64,000 nt of DNA from Bacillota bacterium (GCA_023418475.1 JAEZZO010000049.1:1-64000), one strand, 5' to 3'. Shown: positions 1 to 9,556, counted from the first letter of the stretch. The notes: generated by a model from the letters alone, not told the origin. A program made the numbers and translations.

Positions 1-38
1 TCCATGTAGAATTATACTTTATTTCTACAAGAAGGGAT

Positions 39-127
39 TTATTTCGGTGAAAAATGTGCATTATTATTTGCCAAAAGCTATGTACTACTATCTGCCAGAA
101 ACTTTGTACTTTATTTTACCATGTACA
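39..127. mobile_element. Probable terminal repeats of an IS21-like element leaving the left edge
   Basis: Two adjacent 24-base imperfect direct repeats lie at 63-86 and 87-110 (about 19 of 24 identical, each ending TGTACT). A weaker third copy precedes them, and the run ends near 127 with ATGTACA. Multiple short direct repeats next to an end that reads TGTACA on the minus strand are typical of IS21-family termini. No transposase is visible because the window begins inside the putative element. From 128 to 249 I see no gene. Confidence 0.35.
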
Positions 128-249
128 TAAAACTGACTAGATCCTTAGACTAGTACCTTTCTGCCCCAACTTTTGCCCCAACTTCGATTTAACACCACGG
201 CACAAGAAGAAATCCAAATCTCTCAAACCCCTTATTTGATAAACAAAAT

Positions 250-292
250 GGAGGTTGATGAAACATGACGAAATCATAATTTATCAACCTCC
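250..292. other. Inverted repeat followed by C/T run
   Basis: GGAGGTTGAT at 250-259 is exactly complementary to ATCAACCTCC at 283-292, with a 23-base loop, and is followed on the plus strand by CCTTTTT. This could be a terminator for leftward-flank transcription or part of an element end. A similar GGAGGCTGAT word recurs at 367-376. Confidence 0.35.
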
Positions 293-301
293 CCTTTTTG
301 T

Positions 302-333
302 AAATAGCCTGTTGCGAATGCAACAGGCTATTT
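302..333. terminator. Perfect 14-bp hairpin after the MerR gene
   Basis: AAATAGCCTGTTGC (302-315) pairs perfectly with 320-333 around a GAAT loop. It lies about 50 bp beyond the stop codon of the minus-strand MerR-like gene. The T-rich flank is weak on the minus strand, so it may serve either strand. Confidence 0.5.
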
Positions 334-383
334 GCTCACTTACAATGGCGTGGTATAAATATGAATGGAGGCTGATAAATATC

Positions 384-2963
384 TCAACTCAATAATTCAA
401 ATGCTGATAAAAACAGTTCGTTCACCTTACCTATTTCTCTTATTTTGTCTGCAATTTGCTTTCGTTTTTGCTTATCCTGCAAAACATCAAGCTTAATATT
501 AAAAGCACCACCTATATCGTTAAGCTGCTGATATAGCGAATTCATCTTAGCAATGATTGCGTTCATTTCATTGATAAAGGGTTCATACTCCTCACAATTG
601 TGCTGTTTATAAAATAAATTTGGCAAATCAATCGGACGGTCAAAACCAAACTTATCACCACTTACATTCGTTGCAATATTAACTATATAAACGGTGTAAT
701 GTTCCCATTCATCAAAGCTTTCATTTGTAAATCTATCATACTTACCGTTTTCAATATCGTCAGCCCATTTATAGAGACCCTTGTGTCCAAAATATATACC
801 TTCCTTTTGCATTGAATAAATTTTCGGCATTTGCATAATGGATTTTTTACATAGATCATCTTCTGTGATTTCTCTTTTCTTGTCCCCAACAAAAATTAAT
901 CCGTCTATATCCTGTTGCGCATCAAATTTAACAGGTTCTAAGCTGTCCCATTCCAATACTAATAATGTTTTACCGTTATCTTCATATCCGCAGATTGCAC
1001 GAACGAACCCTGCCGTAATGACCGGAATACCCTTGTCAATATAATTCATCACCATATCAATGAAAAGCTGCTTGTTTTCCTTGATTTGTTTATTTTTAAT
1101 ATAGGTACATTCATAACCGTACGAATCAAAGATATTTTTAATATAAGCTTCATCCTCATCACTGAACAAACGCTTTGTTATGCAAGTATCCCCACCACCA
1201 CCTTTTTCAGGTGAGTACACAAATGTATAAGCATCCCCGTTCATATGTGCTGACAACCAGTAATTCGATAAATCTTCCCGTCCGATGCACTCCATTAAAT
1301 ATCTCATGCATCCGTTAAATGGATAGTTTTCGCCTAGGTACCCAATGTTTTGCGGTCGAAGCTTTGGTAAAATGTTGTTACTTTGCCTTTGCATAATTGT
1401 TAATTCTCCCTTTCTAATCTGTATTTTTGTCTTAGGTTTCAATTTAGATATTTGAATTGATTTGACCAATAAAACATATGAGGTATATAGATCCTTGGAG
1501 TTGCTACCAATCCGAATGGAATTCGATAAATCCATGCCCCTTTGTGTCTGCATAAACGGATAATTTTTGCCTAGATGGCGTATATCATCATTGACAATGA
1601 CCGCCAAATATTCGTTTCCAACGATCCATGTTAATCTGATATACTCACCAATTGGTATATTACCTTTGTTCTGATAACCATATTGTCTACCAGTGAAGGG
1701 ATCCTGGATTCTCAGCTCGTTCTCATTGTTTTCCCAGTTTAAAACAACCGCTCCTTTTCCCCAGTATAGTCGAATACTATTATTAGTTAAAGCTTTTACT
1801 ACTATATCCACTCGGAATGGTATTTTATATTTCTGTGGTGTGATTGATCCCTGAAAGTCCATATTAGCCAATATATATAGTTCGCCGTTTTCATCGATTT
1901 CATGTTTCCAAGCCTCGGAAACCATGGTATTTAATTCAATATCTTCAGAATTCATAATAGCTTCATTCTTTTCCAATTCAGATATTGTCATATCCTTAAT
2001 AACTTGAATATCATCAAATGTTTCATTTACATTAACCCGCCTTTTTACTGGCATGTAAAGTTCGTACCGTGCTTTGTCATCATAAGGTGATAACACTTCT
2101 TCTCCTAAACAATCGATATGTGTTTGATGTATGTACGGATAATCAATCATATAGCTTTCTAACTTGCTTTCTATATAGCTCTTAAGATTATCGTAAGCTT
2201 GTCCCATATCATCTCCCTGATAAGTACCGGCTGCAGCAAACAATTCATTCCCAAAGGTGAAGTTTACAAAAGGACTGTTATTTACATAATCATCTGATAT
2301 CTTTAAAATGCACACATATTCATTTGTTTCCGTATCTATATAGTCAAAACACTCATGACACCCCTGCTTGCTAACCAAAATATTGTTTTCAGAAAGCCAC
2401 TTCTGGAATAAGTCAACATCAGATTTTTGTGTATTATCTTTGAGATAAGAAGATATAACTCTCATTTCTGGGAGTCTAATAATTCTTATATCAAGTGATT
2501 TAAGCAATTTTTCACTGACTGCCGAAAGTTCTTCATATGTGACCGACTTATTTTTTTCCATGATTTCAAATTGCTTTCCCATCTCTTCATAAATCAAAGG
2601 CAAGGATGATATTTTCTTAATTCCATTTTTTATCATAATCTGTAAAAACTCATTAACTACACGCTTAAGCTCAGACATTGCATCTATTTCATCGTCAATA
2701 GCATTGACGCGGTTTACAAACACCTCGACAACGATGCTCATATCCTTACTTTCATAAATACGTATAATATCTTTAATCGGTATCTGCATTTTTCGTAAAA
2801 TCAGAATTTGCTTGATACGTTCAATAATTTCAGCATCATAATAACGATACTTTTCAAAGTCCAGTCGAATGCTTTGTATTAATCCCATTTGCTCGTAGTA
2901 ACGTAAACTTCTTGAGGAAATATCAAGTTGAGCTGTCAATTCTGTAATCTTTATTAGATCCAT
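384..2963 (-). CDS. MerR-family multidomain regulator (MerR - GyrI-like - lectin-like - C-terminal domain)
   Basis: This 859-residue protein starts with a MerR winged helix (residues 1-75, with the conserved SSRSLRYYEQMGLI) and a dimerisation helix to about 130. A GyrI-like effector-binding region follows at roughly 150-300 (IRIIRLPEMRVISSYLKD). Residues about 310-515 look like a jelly-roll/LamG-type module (IRLYWGKGAVVLNWE). The last 336 residues form a separate alpha/beta domain of unknown function, starting at an internal ATG (position 1394, residue 524). A ribosome-site-like AGGGAG lies 11 bases upstream of that ATG, so this part may be a formerly independent gene fused in frame, or may be made separately. 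The GGAGGTG site just before the ATG at 2963 supports the chosen start. MerR proteins normally have 120-280 residues, so this is unusually long. The ligand is unknown. Confidence 0.85.
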   Translation of the reverse strand: MDLIKITELTAQLDISSRSLRYYEQMGLIQSIRLDFEKYRYYDAEIIERIKQILILRKMQIPIKDIIRIYESKDMSIVVEVFVNRVNAIDDEIDAMSELKRVVNEFLQIMIKNGIKKISSLPLIYEEMGKQFEIMEKNKSVTYEELSAVSEKLLKSLDIRIIRLPEMRVISSYLKDNTQKSDVDLFQKWLSENNILVSKQGCHECFDYIDTETNEYVCILKISDDYVNNSPFVNFTFGNELFAAAGTYQGDDMGQAYDNLKSYIESKLESYMIDYPYIHQTHIDCLGEEVLSPYDDKARYELYMPVKRRVNVNETFDDIQVIKDMTISELEKNEAIMNSEDIELNTMVSEAWKHEIDENGELYILANMDFQGSITPQKYKIPFRVDIVVKALTNNSIRLYWGKGAVVLNWENNENELRIQDPFTGRQYGYQNKGNIPIGEYIRLTWIVGNEYLAVIVNDDIRHLGKNYPFMQTQRGMDLSNSIRIGSNSKDLYTSYVLLVKSIQISKLKPKTKIQIRKGELTIMQRQSNNILPKLRPQNIGYLGENYPFNGCMRYLMECIGREDLSNYWLSAHMNGDAYTFVYSPEKGGGGDTCITKRLFSDEDEAYIKNIFDSYGYECTYIKNKQIKENKQLFIDMVMNYIDKGIPVITAGFVRAICGYEDNGKTLLVLEWDSLEPVKFDAQQDIDGLIFVGDKKREITEDDLCKKSIMQMPKIYSMQKEGIYFGHKGLYKWADDIENGKYDRFTNESFDEWEHYTVYIVNIATNVSGDKFGFDRPIDLPNLFYKQHNCEEYEPFINEMNAIIAKMNSLYQQLNDIGGAFNIKLDVLQDKQKRKQIADKIREIGKVNELFLSAFELLS

Positions 2964-2986
2964 GCTATCACCTCCTGCTTACTCAT

Positions 2987-3017
2987 ATTCTACCACTTGA
3001 CCGTGCGTCAATGTCAA
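2987..3017 (-). promoter_or_regulatory. MerR-type promoter with operator in a 19-bp spacer
   Basis: On the minus strand TTGACA (3012-3017) and TAGAAT (2987-2992) are separated by exactly 19 bp. The spacer holds a perfect dyad, TTGAC-CGTGC-GTCAA (2997-3011). A lengthened spacer with a central dyad is the hallmark of promoters activated by MerR proteins through DNA twisting, so the adjacent gene is probably autoregulated. Confidence 0.75.
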
Positions 3018-3169
3018 TAATATCCTTGTAAAAAAGCAACTTTATACGCAACTTAGAAATCACAAGACGACACAAGATGAGTTACAAATCCCTATATATC
3101 AACTCAAGGAACGCCCTATCGTACAGGATGAGCCCCTACGGAATCTCAAATGCATAGCCTCCCCTTTTT

Positions 3170-3205
3170 AATGAAAACCCTGCCAAAGACGGCAGGGTTT
3201 TCATT
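3170..3205. terminator. Strong hairpin terminator
   Basis: A perfect 15-bp stem (3170-3184 with 3191-3205) contains CCCTGCC/GGCAGGG and is flanked by A/T runs. It separates the MerR promoter from the next leftward-reading genes. The rest of 3018-3338 holds no recognisable gene. Confidence 0.65.
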
Positions 3206-3338
3206 TTCCTATGAGCTGAAACGCCTTGTTTGTAAGGCTTCCAGAGGTTTTATACCATAAGTATTTTCTGATCAAATATGACTAAAAAATTGGCTATAAG
3301 CAAATTATAAGCAAGTATAAGCAAGACATGTATACCAC

Positions 3339-3521
3339 TTATTTAATACCAATTATACGTTTAGATGTGGCATTCGTTATAGTATATTTGGTTAAATTGT
3401 ATTTAATTACTATATCCTTCCAATTTTCAACCATTTTACGTACAGGTCTTGTCAGTAAATCTAATGGTAGATAATGTTCTAAATTAGTTTGCCAATCATC
3501 ATCTGTTAATCTATGTATTAT
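3339..3521 (-). pseudogene. C-terminal fragment of an unidentified protein
   Basis: A 60-codon open stretch without a start codon reads like real protein (for example LPLDLLTRPVRKMVENWKD) and ends at TAA. It lies downstream of the phosphopantetheinyl transferase gene. I do not recognise the family. It is probably a remnant left by deletion in this eroded region. Confidence 0.3.
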
Positions 3522-3622
3522 TTATTTTTTTGTAATATTGATACACCTTTCTATGACAGTTTTTAGCTTTGCTGGTATCTGTTTGATAGTTTTAACACAA
3601 CTTTTTATCATGTTGTATCATG

Positions 3623-4303
3623 CTATTTTCGAGAATAGTTCAGTTCAAATTGATGAAGTTTGGAAAGTATGTCTTCTTTTGTAGAGCATACAGCAACGCT
3701 ATAATCTGGAAGCTCATAGAAGCATTTAAACTGATAGTCTTCCATATGATTTGTTGTCGCTTGTGCTATATCATCTATCAAATCAAGATTAAACGAAATA
3801 GAATTAAGTGGCATACTCAGTCCTTTTCCATTGCATTTTAAAAAGCTTTCTTTTAAACTCCATAAATAATAAAAATGCCTTTGTTTCTCATTTTCTGTCA
3901 AAGATTCTAAGTAAAAAATCTCTTGTGTAGTAAAATATCGTTCGACAATATCTTTATGGTATTTTCCTATATATTCAATATCAAGTCCGAGTTCATTTTC
4001 GCCAACACCACATAAAACCCAATCTCCAGAATGGCTTATATTAAAATGAATATTATTTAGATTGGATATATAAGGTTTTCCATAGGACGTTCTTTCAATG
4101 ATCTGTTCTTCTTTCCTGAGATGGAACTTCTTTTCAAGTAGCTCCCGTATCATTATTTTCCCGTATAGTGCTCGCATACGATCTGCCTCATACTTATATT
4201 TTAGTATTTGTTTTTTCTGCTGTTCTCCCACACTCTCTAAACATTCAACATAACGTTCTTTTGCAATGGATGAATTTATATTAAACAAATACTGTTCAAC
4301 CAT
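3623..4303 (-). CDS. Sfp-type 4'-phosphopantetheinyl transferase
   Basis: The enzyme transfers the phosphopantetheine arm of CoA to a serine of carrier-protein domains, activating NRPS, PKS or fatty-acid carrier proteins. The 226-residue product has the family signatures: GKPY (75-78), FNISHSG (87-93), GLDIE with the metal-ligand acidic residues D108 and E110, and WSLKESFLK (148-156). The start at 4303 is preferred over the upstream ATG at 4360 because AAGGAG lies 7 bases before it. Its length matches Sfp/GrsT-cluster enzymes rather than the shorter AcpS. With the thioesterase and exporter upstream, it probably belonged to a peptide biosynthesis locus whose synthetase is now lost. It appears intact. 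Confidence 0.9.
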   Translation of the reverse strand: MVEQYLFNINSSIAKERYVECLESVGEQQKKQILKYKYEADRMRALYGKIMIRELLEKKFHLRKEEQIIERTSYGKPYISNLNNIHFNISHSGDWVLCGVGENELGLDIEYIGKYHKDIVERYFTTQEIFYLESLTENEKQRHFYYLWSLKESFLKCNGKGLSMPLNSISFNLDLIDDIAQATTNHMEDYQFKCFYELPDYSVAVCSTKEDILSKLHQFELNYSRK

Positions 4304-4755
4304 AATTAGCTCCTTTCCGTACCTCAACAATTCCAATTTATATATAACCATAAATTTCATCTATACTTCAATATTTCACCATCTGCTCTTTATAATAAAA
4401 TTCTGATACACTTACACTACATGACACTCCTGATTTTTTCTAAATAAAAAACGTTCTGGTTGGCTCTTTAGTTTTCTTCTATAAAAATGTTCCTCTGTCA
4501 AGATTTAGTACAAATTATAATTAAAGGATTATCCTCGTCTTAACCTGCAAATAAAACACCATCACTTAGTGATTTCCGATATATCATTTCATAGTAATCT
4601 GGAGACATATATGCACAGTGACTATGTAATCACCTCAAAATATAATAATCTTCTGAATATTTAAAACAAGCATATAAGCATGCTGGTAGCTCTGAAACTT
4701 AAATCGACCAACTCATTCTCTTATTATTATTTCATGAAATGACACTATAAATGCA
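4304..4755. other. Gene-poor stretch upstream of the PPTase
   Basis: This AT-rich 450 bp has no convincing gene. A short minus-strand run near 4550-4615 reads MSPDYYEMIYRKS and could be a transposase scrap, but it is too short to assign. Confidence 0.3.
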
Positions 4756-5067
4756 TTATCCCATGGAAATGCCTTTGCTGAATAACTCCGTATCATCTAT
4801 AAGCTGACTATTATCTTCGATTTCTTTGGTCTGTTTCACAGCATATGAATTCACCTTAACAACACAGATTCCATTTGAAATCATCCAAGTAGCGAGGCAG
4901 AACCAGTAATGTCCTGTGGGCTCTAAGCCTAACACTATCTGATTTTTATTATATGTAGCAACAAGTTGTACTGCCCATTCCTTTGCAAACTGGAATTCCT
5001 CTAAACTATTACTGAGTGATCGTTTAACATTCATTGTATATACCTGAGGTATTTTTTTTGCGTCCAT
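4756..5067 (-). pseudogene. IS110-family transposase fragment
   Basis: The 103-residue reading contains the IS110 (DEDD/RuvC-like) transposase segment GLEPTGHYWFCLATWM followed by VVKVNSYAVKQTKEIEDNS. In the family this lies in the N-terminal catalytic half, shortly before the conserved KNDRKDP-type stretch. Here the reading stops soon after DNSQLIDDTE, and the transposase_20 C-terminal domain is absent. It is a dead remnant between the PPTase and thioesterase genes, and a plausible mark of the event that removed synthetase genes. Confidence 0.75.
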
Positions 5068-5204
5068 CTCTTGTTCTAATTAAAGTATACAGGAAGCTTT
5101 CTATATTTATCTTTATTTATTTTGCGATTCATAATTGAAATGCATATCACATATGGTATCATTTGTAATCATTTAGTTTTTTTACATTTCCCTTTTGAAA
5201 TATA

Positions 5205-5933
5205 TTATGAACCGACAACCATATTATGTAAATTAATATCTGTCAAAGAAGAATTGATTATACTTCCTATATCATTTCCATAATCATTAATATAAAAATG
5301 TCCTCCATCAAAAACATATTCCTTGCAATCATGCGATGTATGTTTTCTCCACTCTCCAATATCACACAACTCATCTGTATCATACTTACCATTCAGTATA
5401 GAAATACTACACTTTATCTTTTCCACTCTTTCACGATATGAATAAGTGTCAACAACCTCATAATCAGCTCTTAACATAGGAAGATAAAAGTCTACAAGTT
5501 CAGGATAATCAAACAGCTCTTTCGGAGTCCCCCCTATCATTAATATTTCCTTTTTAAAATCATGATCATTTAATTGTGATAATTTTTTGTGATTATTCAG
5601 TTGATCTGGAGGTCTATGACCGGAGAAAAATATATGCATAGGAAGACTTTGTTTTTCTTCCTTGATTCTGTAATATGTTTCATATGCGATTAAGCTTCCC
5701 ATACTATGTCCAAAAAACGCATATGGCATACTATCAAGTTCATCATGGATTTCATTATAAACATCATCAACCATATCTGACATATTTATATATAAAGAGT
5801 CCTTGCACCTCAATCCTCTCCCGGCTAATTCCACTGGTCTGAGCTCGATTACATCATTCAGATAATTCTTCCATTTCATATATACTGCTGCAGATCCCCC
5901 TGCATAGGGGAAACAATATAACTTTATCTTCAT
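5205..5933 (-). CDS. Type II thioesterase of a nonribosomal peptide locus
   Basis: This 242-residue alpha/beta hydrolase belongs to the GrsT/SrfAD group, stand-alone enzymes that clear misprimed acyl groups from NRPS/PKS carrier domains. It begins LYCFPYAGGSAAVY, has the nucleophile elbow GHSMG (Ser77), the ELAGRG motif (35-40), a candidate acid at Asp185 and the catalytic His212 in GGHF. The length is normal. It starts 39 bp after the end of a broken NRPS thioesterase domain, in the same direction, as in intact NRPS operons. The gene itself looks intact, but its substrate synthetase is not in the window. Confidence 0.9.
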   Translation of the reverse strand: MKIKLYCFPYAGGSAAVYMKWKNYLNDVIELRPVELAGRGLRCKDSLYINMSDMVDDVYNEIHDELDSMPYAFFGHSMGSLIAYETYYRIKEEKQSLPMHIFFSGHRPPDQLNNHKKLSQLNDHDFKKEILMIGGTPKELFDYPELVDFYLPMLRADYEVVDTYSYRERVEKIKCSISILNGKYDTDELCDIGEWRKHTSHDCKEYVFDGGHFYINDYGNDIGSIINSSLTDINLHNMVVGS

Positions 5934-5972
5934 CTTACAATCCCACCTTAACTTTAATTTCTTCTCATACTA

Positions 5973-6311
5973 CTAGCGTTCGTCATCTTCTAATATACTT
6001 CTCATGATTTCAGCGTTTCTTTCAATAAATCCTTGTTTTAACATATCTCTATGTATGCCATATCCTTTAAAGAAGAAGCACTTCATTGTAGAATCCTTCC
6101 ATTTCATATGTTTAGCATCCAATGCTTCTTCCTCTGCTTTTAAATAATAAATGTCTAAATCAACCTCACCAGAAGTAACTAAATAATCAAGTTACTCGAT
6201 ATATTTGATTATTTTCTTTCTGAAATTATCTTTTAATGTCTTTAGATTAGGCATTAGCTCTGTATTCTCTTTAGCAAATATCGTTTTCCAACAACAGTGT
6301 CTATATTCTTC
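5973..6311 (-). pseudogene. Remnant of the C-terminal thioesterase domain of an NRPS/PKS
   Basis: One minus-strand frame reads through about 112 codons with a single internal stop (TAA at 6192-6194). It ends YYLKAEEEALDAKHMKWKD, then FFFKGYGIHRDML and NAEIMRSILEDDE before TAG at 5973. The pattern of a hydrophobic strand ending in KAE, then G-x-H-x-x-M-L and a terminal N-a-x-i-x-x-i-L helix, is that of the last third of NRPS-type thioesterase domains, with the GIH histidine as the catalytic base. Adenylation, condensation and carrier domains are gone. I read it as the stump of a synthetase whose body was deleted. Confidence 0.6.
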
Positions 6312-6343
6312 TTACCCTCAGTCTTTAGTATATGTTCTTATAA

Positions 6344-8701
6344 TCACTCAACAATTAAAATACTAGGTTCAGTCTTCCTAATTTTTGTTGCTGTAAGATA
6401 AGCAAACAAAAAGAAAATCAATATCACAATTGTAGTGGATAACAGCATATTTTCTGTACTAAGTTTAGAAGAAAAATTACTGATACCAAAGTATGAAAAT
6501 ATTTTTTCTACGATTGGGTCAGTTAAAATAATACTGAAGAGAACTCCTAGAATTGAACCAATAATAGAAACGATCACAAATCTCAATGCAAAAGAGATTC
6601 TTAAATATTTCGATTGGAAACCTAATGATTTATAAATCCCAAGATTATGCTGTTCCTGATATAGGATCTTACTTCCAGTCATAAATACAACAATTAATAT
6701 TAATACAATACTCACTACATACATTAAATATCCAAGTGCTTCCGATGCTCCAACTATACCATCCATTCCAGGCCACTCATTTTCATCTATATAAATCAAA
6801 TCATCAAACTTACTCTTTAACTTTTCACATATAGTATCTTTTTCATTGGAGTTTTGGAAAAGATAATTATTGATATATTCCCCCATTCCATCATCAATAC
6901 GTTCATATCCTTTCACACTAATGCCAAAATTTTCGCCCATATCAATTGCGCATTGGTTGATTCCTGTTATGATGTAATCTGCTTTCTTATTGCCTAAACT
7001 TATAGTAACCGTATCACCTATTTTTAATCTCATTTCCTTAGCCACCATATTTGTAATAACGATCTCATCGTCATCATTACAGTATCTTCCTTTTACCATG
7101 TGAAAGTATTCTGGATTGGAAATTACATTCATTAAATAATTTGTATGATCAATTTGAGCAGTTTTTGAAAGTGTACGATATACTGTCTTGATTGGTGTTA
7201 TTTCTCTGATTAATTCTTCCACCTCATTTTGAATATCGTTATCTTTGTAAGCTATTCCGATATCATAGACACATCCATCAACCGATGCCATTCCCATTGC
7301 ATTCATGATACCAAGCCCATCATGCCCCATCCATGATTGAATTCTTCCACATAAAGTAAGAAAAAATACAAGCAATGCAGTAATGATACATACACCAATA
7401 TATTGTTTTACTCCTGTAGTCAATTGCCTTAGTGCCAGCCAAAAATTTAAACCTTTTCTATGAATATTAAAATGGAAAATATTATGTCGAATAAAATTCT
7501 CTCTAACGCCATGGATTGCAGTGATTGGTGTAATCCTACCAATTTTTTTTGTCTTTAATAGAATAAAGATTAAAATTATAATAATAATACCACTAAAACA
7601 AAGAGAACAAAGACCTACTGGTATTGTACTTGGTATCATAATTCCTGTCACGGGAAGTAGCACTCGATTAATCGCTCTTACCAGTAAATGAGAAAAACAG
7701 ATTCCGACCACTAATCCCATACATAGGATTATCATATACTGCACGATCTTTACGAATCTCAACGCATTCTTTGTATATCCCATTGCTTTTAAGATTCCCA
7801 AGTCCACATACTGTTGATCAATGCTACTTCGGATGCTATGCCCAATTACAATGATTGAAACAGCTAATAAAATTACAACAAAAGAAATCAGAAATCCAAT
7901 GAAAACATTCTGTAACATCAGCATGAATCCGACAACAGAAGTTTTAATATATGAGCAGATCGTATATTGCCCAATATTCGTTTCTTTACTAATCTGCTCT
8001 TGTAGATTTTTTAGTGTCAATGAACTATCCTCTGATTGAAAAGTATGAATACAATATGCTGGTTCTATATTATTTTCTTCATCTATGGTTACTTTTTTCA
8101 AGATATCCATATCCTCTTTCGAGATCAACGCGTTTTTCATTGACAACATTGTACTTCCAGCAGTAGGATCCTCGTAAAAACCTTTAATGGTATAATTCTT
8201 CTCTTTTCCCGCATCCATACTCTTAATAATAAATGTATCTCCGATACTCACATCATAAATTGATTTAAAACTAATGGGTACATAGATTTCCCCTTGCTTC
8301 AATGTATCTGGCTTTGATTCATATTCTGACAAACTTTTTTTTAAGATATGATAATCATAATTGTTAGCATCATATGCAGATAATATCACGTTGGAAGTTG
8401 CTTCTTTTCCATTTACGATACATTTAACATATGCAATTTGTTCTACCTCTACACTATTAATATCTTTCATGGATTCTATTTCCTTCTGCAATCCAGGAAT
8501 ATCTGAAGTACCTTTCACCCAATATACAACATCTCCAAAATGAACACGTTTCATCTCTGATTTCACATAGTTATCTGAATTATGCCAGATTGCAAGTATA
8601 CTGCTTAATGTGATCGTAATGATCAACATAAGAAAGAATACTCCGATCATACTTCCTTTTTGCTTCTTTATATCAGAACGTAACAATACTATGTATTTCA
8701 T
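6344..8701 (-). CDS. ABC transporter permease with two FtsX domains
   Basis: This 785-residue membrane protein has an N-terminal membrane segment (residues 18-40), a large extracellular MacB-type region to about 255, and an FtsX core of three helices (about 260-400, with SSIDQQYVDLGILKAMGYT). A second extracellular region and a second FtsX core follow (about 655-780, with EQHNLGIYKSLGFQ). This is the layout of exporters for peptides, lipoproteins or antimicrobial compounds. It lies 12 bp downstream of its ATPase gene and just before the NRPS relic, so export of or resistance to the lost peptide is the likeliest original job. Confidence 0.88.
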   Translation of the reverse strand: MKYIVLLRSDIKKQKGSMIGVFFLMLIITITLSSILAIWHNSDNYVKSEMKRVHFGDVVYWVKGTSDIPGLQKEIESMKDINSVEVEQIAYVKCIVNGKEATSNVILSAYDANNYDYHILKKSLSEYESKPDTLKQGEIYVPISFKSIYDVSIGDTFIIKSMDAGKEKNYTIKGFYEDPTAGSTMLSMKNALISKEDMDILKKVTIDEENNIEPAYCIHTFQSEDSSLTLKNLQEQISKETNIGQYTICSYIKTSVVGFMLMLQNVFIGFLISFVVILLAVSIIVIGHSIRSSIDQQYVDLGILKAMGYTKNALRFVKIVQYMIILCMGLVVGICFSHLLVRAINRVLLPVTGIMIPSTIPVGLCSLCFSGIIIIILIFILLKTKKIGRITPITAIHGVRENFIRHNIFHFNIHRKGLNFWLALRQLTTGVKQYIGVCIITALLVFFLTLCGRIQSWMGHDGLGIMNAMGMASVDGCVYDIGIAYKDNDIQNEVEELIREITPIKTVYRTLSKTAQIDHTNYLMNVISNPEYFHMVKGRYCNDDDEIVITNMVAKEMRLKIGDTVTISLGNKKADYIITGINQCAIDMGENFGISVKGYERIDDGMGEYINNYLFQNSNEKDTICEKLKSKFDDLIYIDENEWPGMDGIVGASEALGYLMYVVSIVLILIVVFMTGSKILYQEQHNLGIYKSLGFQSKYLRISFALRFVIVSIIGSILGVLFSIILTDPIVEKIFSYFGISNFSSKLSTENMLLSTTIVILIFFLFAYLTATKIRKTEPSILIVE

Positions 8702-8713
8702 ATCCTCACCCCT

Positions 8714-9475
8714 CTACCATTCCATAGAGGCAAGCCATTCATTTACCTGTGCCTCACGATTTTTTGCTTCTTGTTCCTTGTACGATGAGAGCTTCATTTC
8801 GCCAATAATGTTCCCATCCTCTAAATACAATATTCTTGTTGCTCGTATCGCTGCACGGATATCATGAGTAACCATTAGGATACTCTGACCATCACTATTT
8901 AATTTCGTAAGAAGATTTAGGACTTCTATTGTATTTCTTTTATTTAAAGCCCCTGTTGGTTCATCAGCAAATATGATTCCTGGATTATTAATCATAGCTC
9001 TTGCTATTGCCGCTCTTTGTCCTTCTCCACCTGATGTCTGAGAAGGATAACGATTCTTTGCTTTTTCTACATTCATCAGAGTTAGCAGTTCATCTGCTCT
9101 TTTTTTAACTTCCATTGTCGATTTTTTATGATGTAGATAACCTGGTACTGCTACATTTTCAAATATAGTAAGGTTACTTACAAGATGAATCTGTTGAAAT
9201 ACAAATCCAAATTCCTCTGAGCGTAAAGGTGCCATCTTTTTCTCGCTAAGTGAACTAATCTCCTTGTCTTTATAATATACTTTGCCAGATGTTAACGCAT
9301 CCATTCCACTTAATACATATAACAATGTGGACTTACCAGCACCCGAAGCTCCCATAATAACAGTAAAATCGCCTTCATAAATCAAGACATTCACTTTATC
9401 CAATACATGATTTTGAGCTCCATTTTGTGCAAAACTCTTACAGGCATTCTCTGCTCTAATAATTGTCTTATCCAT
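8714..9475 (-). CDS. ABC transporter ATP-binding protein (MacB/LolD type)
   Basis: This 253-residue nucleotide-binding subunit energises the FtsX permease encoded directly after it. The Walker A motif is GASGAGKST (42-50), the signature is TSGGEGQR (147-154, a Glu in place of the usual Gln), and Walker B is IIFADEP with catalytic Glu172. The Q-loop is FVFQQ. AAGGAG lies 9 bases before the ATG at 9475. It is the first gene of the leftward exporter operon and is divergent from the CPBP protease gene. Confidence 0.92.
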   Translation of the reverse strand: MDKTIIRAENACKSFAQNGAQNHVLDKVNVLIYEGDFTVIMGASGAGKSTLLYVLSGMDALTSGKVYYKDKEISSLSEKKMAPLRSEEFGFVFQQIHLVSNLTIFENVAVPGYLHHKKSTMEVKKRADELLTLMNVEKAKNRYPSQTSGGEGQRAAIARAMINNPGIIFADEPTGALNKRNTIEVLNLLTKLNSDGQSILMVTHDIRAAIRATRILYLEDGNIIGEMKLSSYKEQEAKNREAQVNEWLASMEW

Positions 9476-9556
9476 TCCTACTCTCCTTATCCATTTTCAC
9501 AACAATAGAACCATGCAAAATTACGATATAGAACACGAAGCTTATACATTATATGT

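Noticed and set aside
4550..4615. MSPDYYEMIYRKS as a transposase or integrase scrap
   Set aside because: Too short to distinguish from chance; noted only within the intergenic entry.
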